Below are positions 29,356 through 39,113 of a stretch of DNA of 64,000 nt, piece by piece. The DNA comes from a virus. The stretch lies in IMG/VR virus record IMGVR_UViG_3300009093_000008, positions 1-64,000 of that record; one strand, given 5' to 3'. The notes under the pieces are model-generated. The model was not told the DNA's origin. It did no database searches and saw only the letters and a program-made list of their open reading frames with translations. Position 1 is the stretch's first letter, and every line of letters begins with the position of its first letter. Position numbers and translations under genes: made by a program.

Positions 29356-30734
29356 TAAGGCCCCCCTCCTGTCGCTATCCGGGCCGCCGTGATGTTGTAC
29401 TGACGATATCCTACCAGGGTCCCCGTGACCTGGTTACTGACGACCAGGAAGGTATCCTCGATGCCCGGGAGGTAGCTGTTCTGGCTGTCCTGGACATACG
29501 TACTCTTCCAGGTGATGACGTCCCCGCTACGAATGTGTCCGCTGAAGGTCTCACTCGTAACGAACGATACCCGTTCTTCGGGCAGGGCAAAGGTGTGCAA
29601 CTCCTGGCGCCCGCGAACCTGTGCCTGCCCGACGCTCTGAAAGTTGGAGTCCGCGATGTACTGGCCGAAGATGCCCTGATTGGGGAGGCCCGAAAACTGG
29701 CTTATCGACGTCGTGTCTTGGACCCTCGTCAACACGGGGGCGTCATAGTTGTACTGGAAGGTGATCAGCGCAGCGGCAGCCGGAGCGGTGTCGGAGTTGT
29801 TCGTCAGCGACCAGTTCCCTACGGCGTTCTTAACCATCAGCCACTGGGTGGTCGGGAGACCCAGCGTAGGATCGGCGATGGAAACGGTTTTGAAAACCCC
29901 TCCGATGACTAGTTCGGCATTGGGGTTTTGCGTGTCGGGGGTGAAGGTCATCGGCCACGTAGTCTGCGTTCCGTCCCCGAGCCATGCCTCTTGCTGCCGT
30001 GCCGTAAAAGAGGCTCCACGAAGTGTGATGGAGTTCCGGATCGACGAGGCATCCCACAGATACTGACAGTTCTTTTCATACGTCCCGGTGAAGCCGGGAA
30101 CGTAGTTTACGCCACTGACGTCTGACACATTGTCCGACAGGAAAGCGGTGGGAGCGCCCGCCTGCGTTTCGTTGTAGAAATGAACGTCCCGATTCTCATC
30201 TATGAACCAGCCATATGTCGCAACGGTGCTTGCATAACCGCACACGGTCGTCAGGGCGCTACTCAAGTCGGAATAGACGATCTGGAATCGCGGCAGCAGC
30301 GGGCCGGGGCTCACGTTGTTGGACGTCAACCCACAGTTGGCTTGAGAGACGATGGTTTTGACAACCTGATCAGCCGTTTGATTGCTGAAGTCACCGAAGA
30401 CGGTGGCGTGGTCCGCTAGGTAGGTCCAATCGGAACACTGGAGTTCCCACTCCTGAAGGGTTGAGCTGGTGACTAGGAAGTTCGGAACGGTCACTACGCC
30501 GGAGAATATGACCTCGTTCAAACCCAAATCTGTGAACACGATCGTGGAAAGGGGGGGAACCGATATGTTCACCCCCTGCTTTTCGAACCACAGGTAGAAA
30601 GTCGCGGTGGAAGACTGCCGCGTCCACTGTTGCGTGATCGTCCACGAAGCATCCTCAAGGTACGGCGACAGATCAACACCGTTGATCACGCACGAGTATT
30701 GAGGGTTGGAGATGTTATCGGCCGAGGCAACCAT
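29355..30734 (-). CDS. Tail hub / distal tail protein
   Basis: 459 aa, ATG 30734 overlapping the tape-measure stop (TAATG). Position right after the tape measure plus YSCVINGVDLSPYLEDASW, QTADQVVKTIVSQ and FIDENRDVHFYNETQAG fit the hub (gp27/Tal-like) that closes the tube. The C-terminal part includes a ring-forming beta domain (SGHIRSGDVITWKSTY). No peptidase motif. Confidence 0.75.
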   Translation of the reverse strand: MVASADNISNPQYSCVINGVDLSPYLEDASWTITQQWTRQSSTATFYLWFEKQGVNISVPPLSTIVFTDLGLNEVIFSGVVTVPNFLVTSSTLQEWELQCSDWTYLADHATVFGDFSNQTADQVVKTIVSQANCGLTSNNVSPGPLLPRFQIVYSDLSSALTTVCGYASTVATYGWFIDENRDVHFYNETQAGAPTAFLSDNVSDVSGVNYVPGFTGTYEKNCQYLWDASSIRNSITLRGASFTARQQEAWLGDGTQTTWPMTFTPDTQNPNAELVIGGVFKTVSIADPTLGLPTTQWLMVKNAVGNWSLTNNSDTAPAAAALITFQYNYDAPVLTRVQDTTSISQFSGLPNQGIFGQYIADSNFQSVGQAQVRGRQELHTFALPEERVSFVTSETFSGHIRSGDVITWKSTYVQDSQNSYLPGIEDTFLVVSNQVTGTLVGYRQYNITAARIATGGGP

Positions 30735-33700
30735 TAAGACCTCATGTTCACGCCAGCGGAACCGAGGTGCTTCTGAACGAAGTATTTGTCGATCTTATCC
30801 ACGAAGGAACGCATACTACGATCGTCCATGATGGTGCAGCCGTCGAAGTTCCAGTGGTGATGGTGGTTGGTGATGTGGGTGTGCCCGCCGAAGCCACCGG
30901 AACGGATCGCCGACGCCGGACCCGCCGGGATGATCATCTCCCGGGGGTGGATCTCCGCCATGTGCGCCTGGTAGCCAGTGTCCCATGCCCCTACGGCGTA
31001 ACCGCCGGGACGGGACGCGACAGCCGCGACAGAGCCATACCTGGCCAGGATGTACCGCACGGCCGCGACGATGTTGGCGACCGGGTCATAGATGTTGCTC
31101 GACAGCTTCGGGTCCCGGTACGCCATGAACGTCGTCATGATGGTCTGCATCAGACCACGCGAGGGGTCGCCCGCCTTGGCGTTCGAGTCAGTCAGGTTGA
31201 TCGCGTTCGGGTTACCGCCGGACTCGCGCATGATGATCGTGTTGATCGCGCTCGACCACGACGAGGGCCAGCCTTCCGCAGCCTCGGCGGCAGCGATCCA
31301 GGTAGCCACGTTGCCACCAGGGGCCGTCCCAGCGCCCGCGACACCACCCGGGCGGCGGATACCCATGAACGTGTTGCCAGGCAGTGAGAGCGGGTCGTAG
31401 CCGATCGGACGAGACGTGTTGTACGCGTCGAAGATCTTGCCAGGGCTCACGTAGAACCCGACGTGACCCGGGAGCCCGGCCGGAGCGCCCGACGTGCCCG
31501 GGTTGTAGAACGCCAAGTCGCCGGGGACGGCGGTGGACTCCGACACCGCGACGGAAGCGCCCCACTGCGCCGAGGACACGCGCGGCAGGCTCACGCCCTG
31601 AGCGGCGTAGGACTTCTGCACGATGCCGGAACAGTCGTTGTTACCCCAGGTGTACGGCAGCCCGGAGAAGTGAGAGATGGCGTACGCCAGTGCCGCCGCC
31701 TCCTGCGCGACCGACACCGAACCGGTAACACCGTTGCCGGAGGCTACGGGGGCGACGCCTAGTTCTTGGTCCTTCTGCGAGATGAAACTGAAGATCCCGT
31801 TTACAGCCATGTTGGCCGCGCCCTTACCCGCAGCAGCGGCAAGCGGCGAGTCCGGGAGCGCACCCACGGCCGCCTTCAGCGGCGCCAGAGCCACCGAAGC
31901 GGCAGCGATCAGCGCACCCTGGATGAACACCTTGCCCAGGCCCGCCAGAGCCGACACGACCAGACCGGGGATGCCTGCCACCGTCTTAGCTGCGCCAGCC
32001 ACGGCGCCCGCAGCGGTAGCCACGGCGCCACCAATCTGCGAGGCGCCAGACGGCCCGCTCACGGGAGAAGCAGAGCCGTTTACGTATGACGTAAGCGTGG
32101 CAGCATCGACGAAGTGCCCGCCGCTCGGGTTGGTGTCCTGGTAGGTGATGCCGTTTACGCTGTCCTTCCACGCACCGTGGAACACGCCGCTGGACACGCC
32201 GCCGCTGACGATACCGCCCGCGTCGAAGTGCGGGATGCTCTCGACCACACCGCCTCGGGCAAAGCTCGCGTTGATAGCGTCGATAGCGGCCTTCCCGCCG
32301 ATACCGCGCGTCGCCTGAGGGGTGAGGATGCCCTCGCCCGGAGACAGGTACGCGTGAACCGAGTCAACCCCCGGGCCGTAGCCCGGCAGCACACCGCCGG
32401 ACGCGAAGCTGACGTTCGGGATGTGCGCGCCGTCGAGCGCATGCACGCCGACGATGTCCAGCACCTTCGCCGCACCGCCGGTGAAAGCGTTCACCACGTT
32501 GATCACGACGTTAATCGGATCCGCAACGACCTTCTTAACCGCATTCCACGCCGAACTAATGCCTGAAACGATCGCGTTCCACATCGTGATGGCGGCCGAG
32601 TGGATGTTATCCCACACGCCCTGAATGACGTTCTGGATGCCAGTAAATACGATCTGGGCTGTCGCCTTAAGCGTATTCCAGATCCCAGAAACCGTGTTGG
32701 ATATCGCGTTCCACATCGTAGTGGCAGCGGCCTGGATGTTATTCCATATTCCTTGAATGGTGTTCTGCATCGTAGTGAATATGAGTTTGGCTGCGTTGAG
32801 AAGCGCATTCCAGATCGTTTGGATAACGGTCGAGATGGTATTCCAAATTGCAGTTCCGACCGCCAAAAGCGTATTCCACACGCCCTGGATTGTCTGCGAG
32901 ATCGCATTCCAGATCGCCGACGCTGCGACCTGAAGAGCGTTCCAGATCGTTTGGATGGTCGTGGATATCGCATTCCAGGTAGAGGTGGCGATCACCAGAA
33001 GCGTATTCCACACGCCCGAGATGGTGGCCATGATGGCATTCCATGTCGCATTCGAAGCAGTCAGAAGCGCATTCCATACCGTCGTGATAACAGTCTGGAT
33101 TTCACCGAATACCGTTGTGGCAAGGGCCTTTACCTGGCCCCAGTTCGTACCGAAGAAGCTGAATATCGCATTCCAGACCGCGACCGTTACGGACTGGATC
33201 GTATTCCACACATTCGTTATCGTCGCAGAGATCGCGTTCCAGACGGTTGTCGCGGCGGACCTCAACGCATTCCAGGTCGCCATGATAGCCGTCGACATGC
33301 CGGAGAAAATTACATCCGCCGCTACCTTGAGGCCAGACCATATCTGCTTCAGGGCGTTACCGATGTTCGTCCATGCGGCATTCCAGGTGGCGGGGATGGC
33401 ATCCCAGGCATGCGAGAGCGCGTTAAAGACGTTCCCGAAGGCATGGCCGACGTTCTCGAAGGCGTGAACGACGTTTTCGATGGCGTGCCCGACGTTCTCG
33501 AAGGCGTGCCCGACGTTCTCGGCGGCGTGCCCGAGCTGCTGGTGAAACAGGATGACGCCACCGATGACGGTACCCAGCGCCACCATCACGGACGCTACCT
33601 TGATGATGGTCGATATGAGATGTTCGTGCGCCGCAGTGAACCCGACCAGAGGGTCGAGGATCTCCACAAGGAGCTTCATAAGCTCCGTCAGGACGGGGAG

Positions 33701-35725
33701 CAGCAGGTTGCCTACCACAACCTCGGCGTTCTTGAATGCCGCGCTCAGCTTCTCCTGGTTCCCCTTGAAGGTGTCGCTCGCCGCCGCCGCACCCTTGGCC
33801 GCCGAGCCCTGGGCATCCACGCTCTTGGTGTACTTGTCGAGCCCCGCCTGGCCACCCTCGATGACAGCCTGCATCTCCTTGGCGTTCTTGCCGAACAAGT
33901 CCGTCAGGATGGCCGAACGGCTGGAAGCACTACCGTTCTCATCAAGGCGCATGTTGTAGCCCTTGATGACCTTGTCCACCGCACCAGCGCTCTTGCCGAA
34001 CGTATCCGTCAGGATGGTGTGATACTGGGTAGCGCTCGAAGCCCCTTCCAGCTGCTTAGTCAGCGCATCAAACTTCGGAACGGCATCCGCCGCCGAACCG
34101 CCGAAGATGCCCACCGCAACGGAGGACTTGTATTGAGCCTGCGCAGCGGCGGTACTCGCCCCCGCCGTGCCGTCAATGTAGCCCTTGAGCTGCTGAAGCG
34201 CGGGGCCTACCCCGATGAACTGGCCTTGAGCGTTCTTGAACGACAGACCAGCGCCCTCAATCGCCGCCTGCGCCTTGCTGGTCGGCTCGACGAGGGACTG
34301 GAGATCGGAACCGATCGACATGATCGCCTTGCGACCACTACCGACCTTGTCTGTCAGGTCGAGGAACAGGCCGCCCATCTGCTGCACCGTAACGCCAGAC
34401 CCCTGCAATGCGACACCGAGACGCATGATCGTGGATTGCAGCTGATCCAGGCCTACGCCGGACTTGTTCGACGCGTTGTAGAGCACGTCAGCAGCGCCAG
34501 CCGCGTCCTGCGTGTTCAGGTGGAAGATCTTCATGGTGTTGGCAAGGTCTTTGGTGGTCGAGTCCAAGTTGTTGCCGGACGCCTCCGCCAGGTCGGTCGC
34601 AGCGGACATGAACTGCATCGCGTCCTTGGTGCTCAGGGCATGCCCTGCCACCTCGGCCAGCTGACCTGACACCGGCCCGTACGCGGCCATCATCTGCTGA
34701 GCAGAGAACTCAACCTGCCCGGCCGTGGCCAAGAACGCCGTACCGATGCTAGATGCGGCCTTAGACGAGATGTCCGCAGTGTTCTGCATCTGCTGCTGAC
34801 TCTTCTGGAAAGCCTCGGCAGCAGGGGCGGTGATAGCGACGATACCGACCAGGGCGGCCCCAGCCGCCGCCAGACCCATCGCCAGCGGACCGGCTGCGGT
34901 GGAACCCGAGAGCATCCCCTGAGCCATGCCCGAGAGGCTGCCAACGGTGTTCTTCGCGGCGCCGTCCACATTCTTGACGGAACCCGCTGCCTTTTCCGCA
35001 GCATCGCCAGCGGTCTTCGTAGAGGCCCCGGCCTTCTCCTGCGCGCCCCCGAAACCCAGCACCGACGCCGCAGCGTTGGCCATGGTCCCCATCAGGCCCT
35101 TGGCCTTGGTGTCGGCCGCCTCGGTAGCCGTGGCGTCCTTCGCCGCCGATACGGCGGTCTTCTCGTGGGCGGTGCCCATGCCTCCGACAGCGGCGGCGGC
35201 GTTGGCCGCGTCCGCCGCAACGGTCTTAGCGGAGCTGCTGACCTTGCCCTCTGCCGTCGCGGCCGAGGTGGCAGCCGTGGCGGTCTTGGTGTGGGCAGAC
35301 TCGACAGTCCCCAGCGCCCCGGCAAGGTTCGCGGAGTCGGTAGCGAGGGCCCCGGAACTCTTGGCCGCAGAGTCGAGACTTGCGGCGTTCCTAGTGGCCG
35401 AAGTCGAGGCCTTGTCGTGCGCGCCCGCAACAGCGGTCTGAGCGTTCGCCAGGTTCGCCGAGCTTGAAGTGAGCGCCTGAGACTTCTGCGCGTCACCCTC
35501 AAGCGCCGTAGCGTGCTTCTGGGCTGCCACCGAGGAGTTGTTGAAGGACACCGCCGACTTGTCCATCTCGGCGCGCTGAGCCTGCAAAGCGGCGGTGGTT
35601 TCAGCCGCCGCCGCCTTGATCTTCGCTTCCATCTCGACAGCCTGAGCGCTGATCTGTTTGAAGGCAGCGGAGACGCCGGAGTCAAGGGCCTTGATCGTCA
35701 GAAGTAGCGCGACGTCGTCAGCCAT
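30734..35725 (-). CDS. Tape measure protein with NlpC/P60 and lytic transglycosylase domains
   Basis: 1663 aa from ATG 35725. It sets tail length and carries cell-wall-cutting domains. The first ~250 residues are Ala/Ser-rich coiled coil. Near 320-700 lies the phage-tail-measure core. At ~728-768 are seven-residue repeats GHAFENV; at ~780-1065 WN repeats about every 11 residues. Near 1360 is NNDCSGIV (NlpC/P60 Cys) with GHVGFYV at ~1422. Near 1500 is MRESGGNPNA and then SRGLMQT (transglycosylase Glu). A length near 1650 residues predicts a tail of about 250 nm. Confidence 0.95.
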   Translation of the reverse strand: MADDVALLLTIKALDSGVSAAFKQISAQAVEMEAKIKAAAAETTAALQAQRAEMDKSAVSFNNSSVAAQKHATALEGDAQKSQALTSSSANLANAQTAVAGAHDKASTSATRNAASLDSAAKSSGALATDSANLAGALGTVESAHTKTATAATSAATAEGKVSSSAKTVAADAANAAAAVGGMGTAHEKTAVSAAKDATATEAADTKAKGLMGTMANAAASVLGFGGAQEKAGASTKTAGDAAEKAAGSVKNVDGAAKNTVGSLSGMAQGMLSGSTAAGPLAMGLAAAGAALVGIVAITAPAAEAFQKSQQQMQNTADISSKAASSIGTAFLATAGQVEFSAQQMMAAYGPVSGQLAEVAGHALSTKDAMQFMSAATDLAEASGNNLDSTTKDLANTMKIFHLNTQDAAGAADVLYNASNKSGVGLDQLQSTIMRLGVALQGSGVTVQQMGGLFLDLTDKVGSGRKAIMSIGSDLQSLVEPTSKAQAAIEGAGLSFKNAQGQFIGVGPALQQLKGYIDGTAGASTAAAQAQYKSSVAVGIFGGSAADAVPKFDALTKQLEGASSATQYHTILTDTFGKSAGAVDKVIKGYNMRLDENGSASSRSAILTDLFGKNAKEMQAVIEGGQAGLDKYTKSVDAQGSAAKGAAAASDTFKGNQEKLSAAFKNAEVVVGNLLLPVLTELMKLLVEILDPLVGFTAAHEHLISTIIKVASVMVALGTVIGGVILFHQQLGHAAENVGHAFENVGHAIENVVHAFENVGHAFGNVFNALSHAWDAIPATWNAAWTNIGNALKQIWSGLKVAADVIFSGMSTAIMATWNALRSAATTVWNAISATITNVWNTIQSVTVAVWNAIFSFFGTNWGQVKALATTVFGEIQTVITTVWNALLTASNATWNAIMATISGVWNTLLVIATSTWNAISTTIQTIWNALQVAASAIWNAISQTIQGVWNTLLAVGTAIWNTISTVIQTIWNALLNAAKLIFTTMQNTIQGIWNNIQAAATTMWNAISNTVSGIWNTLKATAQIVFTGIQNVIQGVWDNIHSAAITMWNAIVSGISSAWNAVKKVVADPINVVINVVNAFTGGAAKVLDIVGVHALDGAHIPNVSFASGGVLPGYGPGVDSVHAYLSPGEGILTPQATRGIGGKAAIDAINASFARGGVVESIPHFDAGGIVSGGVSSGVFHGAWKDSVNGITYQDTNPSGGHFVDAATLTSYVNGSASPVSGPSGASQIGGAVATAAGAVAGAAKTVAGIPGLVVSALAGLGKVFIQGALIAAASVALAPLKAAVGALPDSPLAAAAGKGAANMAVNGIFSFISQKDQELGVAPVASGNGVTGSVSVAQEAAALAYAISHFSGLPYTWGNNDCSGIVQKSYAAQGVSLPRVSSAQWGASVAVSESTAVPGDLAFYNPGTSGAPAGLPGHVGFYVSPGKIFDAYNTSRPIGYDPLSLPGNTFMGIRRPGGVAGAGTAPGGNVATWIAAAEAAEGWPSSWSSAINTIIMRESGGNPNAINLTDSNAKAGDPSRGLMQTIMTTFMAYRDPKLSSNIYDPVANIVAAVRYILARYGSVAAVASRPGGYAVGAWDTGYQAHMAEIHPREMIIPAGPASAIRSGGFGGHTHITNHHHHWNFDGCTIMDDRSMRSFVDKIDKYFVQKHLGSAGVNMRS

Positions 35726-36387
35726 TCATCCCCTCTCGTCGCTCCGCTGCCGCAGCGCTCATCATCTCGAAAGCTCTCTCTGTGTCGGCGTCTCGGCTGG
35801 GATCGGATCCACCACCGTCTTGCTCCGCCGCGAGCTTGCCTTCGAGAGTCATGATCTCCAGATAGTCACGGATCTTCGCCTGGGGCCAGAGATGCAGCTC
35901 CTCTAGACGAATACCGAACCTGGTCCAAAACGCCTCACGAAGCCGAAACTCCGTCACTATCGGGGGATGCTTCTCCGGATCCCCCGTCCGCTTCACCGCC
36001 ATCAGCAGCTGCTCCGGGAAAGTCGGCCTCACGGTCCGGAACGGCCTTGATGTGCGAGACGAACAGTTCGAGGATCTTCCGGGGAAGACGACCCATGGAC
36101 TGCCGCTTCTCCTTGATGTTGCCGCACGGTAGCGGCTTGTCGTTGGCGTCGGTGAGGTTCCACGCGATGAGAGACTGAGCGCCCATCTCGATCAGGTACG
36201 CGCCCTGATCGAAGTTGCCCTCGGCCTTCACCTCGGCGGTAGCCGGATCCAGCACGGCGCGCATACTCACCAATGCGCGCTGCGCCGCCAGCTCCGAGTC
36301 AGAGTCGAGGTAGACCTTCAGCTCAGCCCAGTAGCCGTTGCCGAGATCTACCTTCGCGACCTCTTCATACTCGCTCAGAAAGCCCAT
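35718..36387 (-). CDS. Tail assembly chaperone long form via frameshift
   Basis: The frame ending at 35718 (last ~90 residues, EFRLREAFWTRFGIRLEELH...) has a first ATG only at 36032, inside the preceding gene and without SD. Tailed phages make the second chaperone as a frameshift fusion of the first. Here a run of five G (35985-35981) lies where both frames read GGG: one moves from GAC GGG GGA to GGG GAT. The shift required is +1 or -2, not the usual -1. The product would be about 220 aa. It precedes the tape measure with an 8-nt overlap. Confidence 0.72.
35935..36387 (-). CDS. Tail assembly chaperone, short form
   Basis: 150 aa from ATG 36387. Sequence DLGNGYWAELKVYLDSD, FDQGAYLIEMGAQSLIAWN and SMGRLPRKILELFVSHI resemble the actinophage gpG-like chaperones that coat the tape measure during tail assembly. 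Acidic low-complexity end (AAADGGEADGGSGE), where the frameshift occurs. It lies between the tail tube and tape-measure genes, as in other siphophages. Confidence 0.85.
   Translation of the reverse strand: MGFLSEYEEVAKVDLGNGYWAELKVYLDSDSELAAQRALVSMRAVLDPATAEVKAEGNFDQGAYLIEMGAQSLIAWNLTDANDKPLPCGNIKEKRQSMGRLPRKILELFVSHIKAVPDREADFPGAAADGGEADGGSGEASPDSDGVSAS
35980..35988 (-). other. Programmed frameshift site (GACGGGGGA)
   Basis: On the minus strand positions 35988-35980 read GAC GGG GGA in the short-form frame. Slipping +1 on GGG or -2 on GGA makes GAT at 35981-35979 the next codon, in the long-form frame. Mu-like phages use -2 shifts on G runs. No other homopolymer of the right frame lies in the 98-nt overlap except CCCCC at 35965-35961. 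Confidence 0.55.
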
Positions 36388-36419
36388 GGGGCTGCGTTCC
36401 TTTCAGGGGGAAGGGTTGG

Positions 36420-37670
36420 TTAGTACGGAAGGTAGGTTGCGTTCACCATCGTTGCCGAGATGGTCTTGGCGGTCACCGGGTCGAACCCCATGTTGAAGTT
36501 CAACGTGGTCGTGACGATGTCCTTCATGGTGATCGTGTCGCTCAGCGTGTTGATGCGGACGTACGGCATGTTGAACGTGATCGTCCCGCCGTTCGACGGG
36601 TGAACGAACGTCAGCACCATCGCGCCAAGCGAGGTGTTGTTCTTCATGAGGTTGAAGTAACCCCAGTCCGCGTCGTTCAGGTTGTGGAACACCACGTCTG
36701 CCTTGCCGCCGACCGTCAGGGCAAGCGGAGTGAGGAACTGGAGTTCGTGGCTGCCGTTGAGGGTGTAGGTGTCCTTCAGGCCGTTGTCGATGGTCAGATC
36801 GACACTGATCGCTTGCGCCACCAGCTGGCTGTTCAGGGTCAGAGAACCCTCGGCGAACACATACGGGAACTCCTGCACGTACGAGGTAGCCGTGGGCGGG
36901 TCGAGGACGGTCGCCGTCTTGGCCATCATGTCAACCGTCTGGGAGACCTCGGAGTTCGTGGCCTGCACAGAAAGGCTGTACTTGTTCACCTTGGCACCGG
37001 CGAACTGGATCGACTGCGTACCGCCGATGTTCTTCTCGACCGTCAGCGACGGGATGTTGTCCGACTGCACGATGGTGTGGGTGAACGGAGCCACCACCGT
37101 AGCCGCAGCCGCGCCGGTCAGGTGCGTGAAGTTGAACGGAGCGTCCACGGTGACCACGGAGCCGACCAGGTTCGAGACCTTCCGGACCTCGGACGTGGTC
37201 GCGGGCGGACCCGCGCCGTTGACGTCCACCTGGCAGATCTGGCCGATCGCCCAGCCGGTGGGGCTCGTCACGGTGAAGTTGCTGTCACCCGCGTTGATCG
37301 CACCCACCGTCGTGGTCGAGTGCGTAGGGGTTGAACCCGTGACACCAGCGCCACCGCCGGAAGCGGTCGGGCCAGAGCCGGTAGCCCCGCCGTCGCCGCC
37401 GATAGCCGCCGGGATCAGAAGCCCCGCCTGGGTCGGGAACAGAGGGCCATCGATGGAACCGGCGCTCTTACGCTGCCCCTGCAACGCGTAGATCTGGGCG
37501 TCTCGAACGCCCTGCATGATCGAGGGCCAGAACAGCCCCGGGTCGAGTTCCAGTTTGTTGCCCGTCATGGGCAGGAACGTGGTTGCCGCCACAGGAGTAC
37601 CGAAGACGGTCTCCTTGGCGAGGCCTGTCGCCGACTTGACGCCGAATCGAGCTTGAACGGCTGTGGTCAC
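36420..37670 (-). CDS. Major tail tube protein
   Basis: 416 aa from GTG 37670 with GGAGG upstream. Start VKSATGLAKETVFGTPVAAT with N-terminal features typical of tail tube proteins. Residues ~100-200 form an Ig-like insert (GDSNFTVTSPTGWAIGQICQ). The C-terminal half is the tube fold (SQTVDMMAKTATV; VDLTIDNGLKDTYTLNG). It precedes the chaperones, which fits the canonical order. Confidence 0.85.
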   Translation of the reverse strand: MTTAVQARFGVKSATGLAKETVFGTPVAATTFLPMTGNKLELDPGLFWPSIMQGVRDAQIYALQGQRKSAGSIDGPLFPTQAGLLIPAAIGGDGGATGSGPTASGGGAGVTGSTPTHSTTTVGAINAGDSNFTVTSPTGWAIGQICQVDVNGAGPPATTSEVRKVSNLVGSVVTVDAPFNFTHLTGAAAATVVAPFTHTIVQSDNIPSLTVEKNIGGTQSIQFAGAKVNKYSLSVQATNSEVSQTVDMMAKTATVLDPPTATSYVQEFPYVFAEGSLTLNSQLVAQAISVDLTIDNGLKDTYTLNGSHELQFLTPLALTVGGKADVVFHNLNDADWGYFNLMKNNTSLGAMVLTFVHPSNGGTITFNMPYVRINTLSDTITMKDIVTTTLNFNMGFDPVTAKTISATMVNATYLPY

Positions 37671-37700
37671 TAACCTCCGAGGGGGGCTTGCACGTGCGTC

Positions 37701-37904
37701 CTACTCGACGCTTTTGTCTTCTTTCAGCTTACTATCTGCCTTGTCCTTCGGCGATGCCTTCGGGACTACTTCCGTGAAGTCCCCGCGCTTCAGCAGGGTT
37801 TCCGCCACCGAATCGAGGTAGACCTTCTCTTCGTCCACCTTCACCAGGCCTACGTCCTGGAAGAACGTGTCCTGCTGGCCGTTGAACTTCAGTCGTTTCG
37901 TCAT
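37701..37904 (-). CDS. Small tail-region protein, 67 aa
   Basis: ATG 37904 overlaps the previous stop (ATGA). Start KRLKFNGQQDTFFQDVGLVK then KVYLDSVAETLLKRGDFTEV, ends in a charged Lys/Asp tail. The position between connector and tail tube genes suggests a head-tail joining or assembly role, with no family recognised. Confidence 0.7.
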   Translation of the reverse strand: MTKRLKFNGQQDTFFQDVGLVKVDEEKVYLDSVAETLLKRGDFTEVVPKASPKDKADSKLKEDKSVE

Positions 37905-38374
37905 AGCGAAAACGCCTTTCTGAGTGCTTCCAAGTAGCTGGCTATCAGCTCAGTCCTGGTGTTTTCCAGGGCCCTTTGTGGGAAGTTATTCGGCTTCGTT
38001 CCCGGATGGTGAACCACCGCCGCAAAGAACTCGGTACCGCTCTTATCATGCCAGTGCAAAGCTTGCGCCGCAACGGGCTCGATGATGTGCGGAGCGGTAC
38101 CGTGAACCACATACGGCGCATAGGGAACGTTCGAATGGAACTGGAGTTCCACAAAGAGCGGGTCGGTCTGGCGCTGATAGCGCAGAGAATCCCGCAACCG
38201 ACCAGTGCTAACGGGGGCTTCACGCCGCAGCTCGTCAGCGACCAGCGGCCCGGCGATGTCCGCCCACGCCACGGTTGCGGCCTTCCAGTACAACGGACTG
38301 CCCTCGAACCGCGTGATCATCTTCGCCATGCTGTCGCCGAAGAAAGATTCCAGCGAAATCACGCGTGTAGCCAT
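37901..38374 (-). CDS. HK97 gp10-like tail connector protein
   Basis: 157 aa from ATG 38374. ELRREAPVSTGRLRDSL is the hallmark of the HK97-gp10/minor tail family, followed by YAPYVVHGT and FPQRALENTRTEL. These proteins sit at the head-tail joint. 16-nt overlap with the upstream gene. Confidence 0.8.
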   Translation of the reverse strand: MATRVISLESFFGDSMAKMITRFEGSPLYWKAATVAWADIAGPLVADELRREAPVSTGRLRDSLRYQRQTDPLFVELQFHSNVPYAPYVVHGTAPHIIEPVAAQALHWHDKSGTEFFAAVVHHPGTKPNNFPQRALENTRTELIASYLEALRKAFSL

Positions 38375-38871
38375 TCCTCGAACTTGACCGTGATGCGCCC
38401 GTCGAACCGGGCAATGTCCGAACCCTCTTCAACGGCCCGGACCGGGGCATAGTCCCACGTCAGGTGTTGGCCGAAGTTGAGTAGATCACTTGTCCGGCCC
38501 GTCTCTGTATCAAGTAGCCCCTCAACCGGCTTCGGGGTCGAGCGCAGCTTCTGCATGACCGCTTCCAGCACAGACGGGAACACCGAATCCTGCCCGGCGA
38601 AATCGTTGATCGAGGCGAAGCAGGTGATCCATATGTCGAGCTTGTGCGTCACCTTCTTAAACGATGACGGACTCGGCATGGTCGAGGCATCCTCGTAGCC
38701 GGTCGATCCCCATATATAGGCGCGCGGAGTGGTGCGGTAGTCCACAACCGGCGGAGTGACCAGCGCGGTGAGGACATCGCCGCCAGCCCCGGCAGGACCA
38801 CCCATGGCGACAGGAAGCGGCAGGCCATCCAGCAGGCCCTTAGCGTAGAGCTGAACAGAGTTGATCGACAT
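38359..38871 (-). CDS. Tail terminator/neck protein
   Basis: 170 aa, ATG 38871 (TAATG overlap). Beta-rich: RAYIWGSTGYEDAS, FKKVTHKLDIWITCF and FDGRITVKFEEWLHA. The strand pattern with conserved TKHxLDIW-like core and genomic place fit the tail terminator (gpU-like) slot. Medium certainty between terminator and neck. Confidence 0.68.
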   Translation of the reverse strand: MSINSVQLYAKGLLDGLPLPVAMGGPAGAGGDVLTALVTPPVVDYRTTPRAYIWGSTGYEDASTMPSPSSFKKVTHKLDIWITCFASINDFAGQDSVFPSVLEAVMQKLRSTPKPVEGLLDTETGRTSDLLNFGQHLTWDYAPVRAVEEGSDIARFDGRITVKFEEWLHA

Positions 38872-39113
38872 TACGGCCGCCCGTGGTGCTCGGTAGTGCG
38901 GGCCGTCGCCGAGATCTTCGCGCGCACCTTCTCGGCCAGATGCTCGGCCTTGTGATGCCGCTTCTCGGCCAAGGCCCCAACCATCCGCGTCCGTGCCACC
39001 TTGGCCAGATCACGAGAGACGTGGGCAGTGCGGAAAGCACGGTGAGACAACCCGGTCGAGTGCCGACCCGTGACCGTGCCGCCTCGGCGGCCGGAACCCC
39101 CGTGCCTGCCCAT
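38871..39113 (-). CDS. Small basic connector-region protein, 80 aa
   Basis: ATG 39113 overlaps the upstream stop (TGATG). Very basic: MGRHGGSGRRGGTVTGRHST and RKHHKAEHLAEKVRAK-like helices with many His. Packed between connector genes. Perhaps a DNA-contacting neck component; no family recognised. Confidence 0.68.
   Translation of the reverse strand: MGRHGGSGRRGGTVTGRHSTGLSHRAFRTAHVSRDLAKVARTRMVGALAEKRHHKAEHLAEKVRAKISATARTTEHHGRP

Noticed and set aside
32600-34669. 689-aa plus-strand ORF
   Set aside because: Antisense to the tape measure; its repeats mirror the WN repeats on the other strand.
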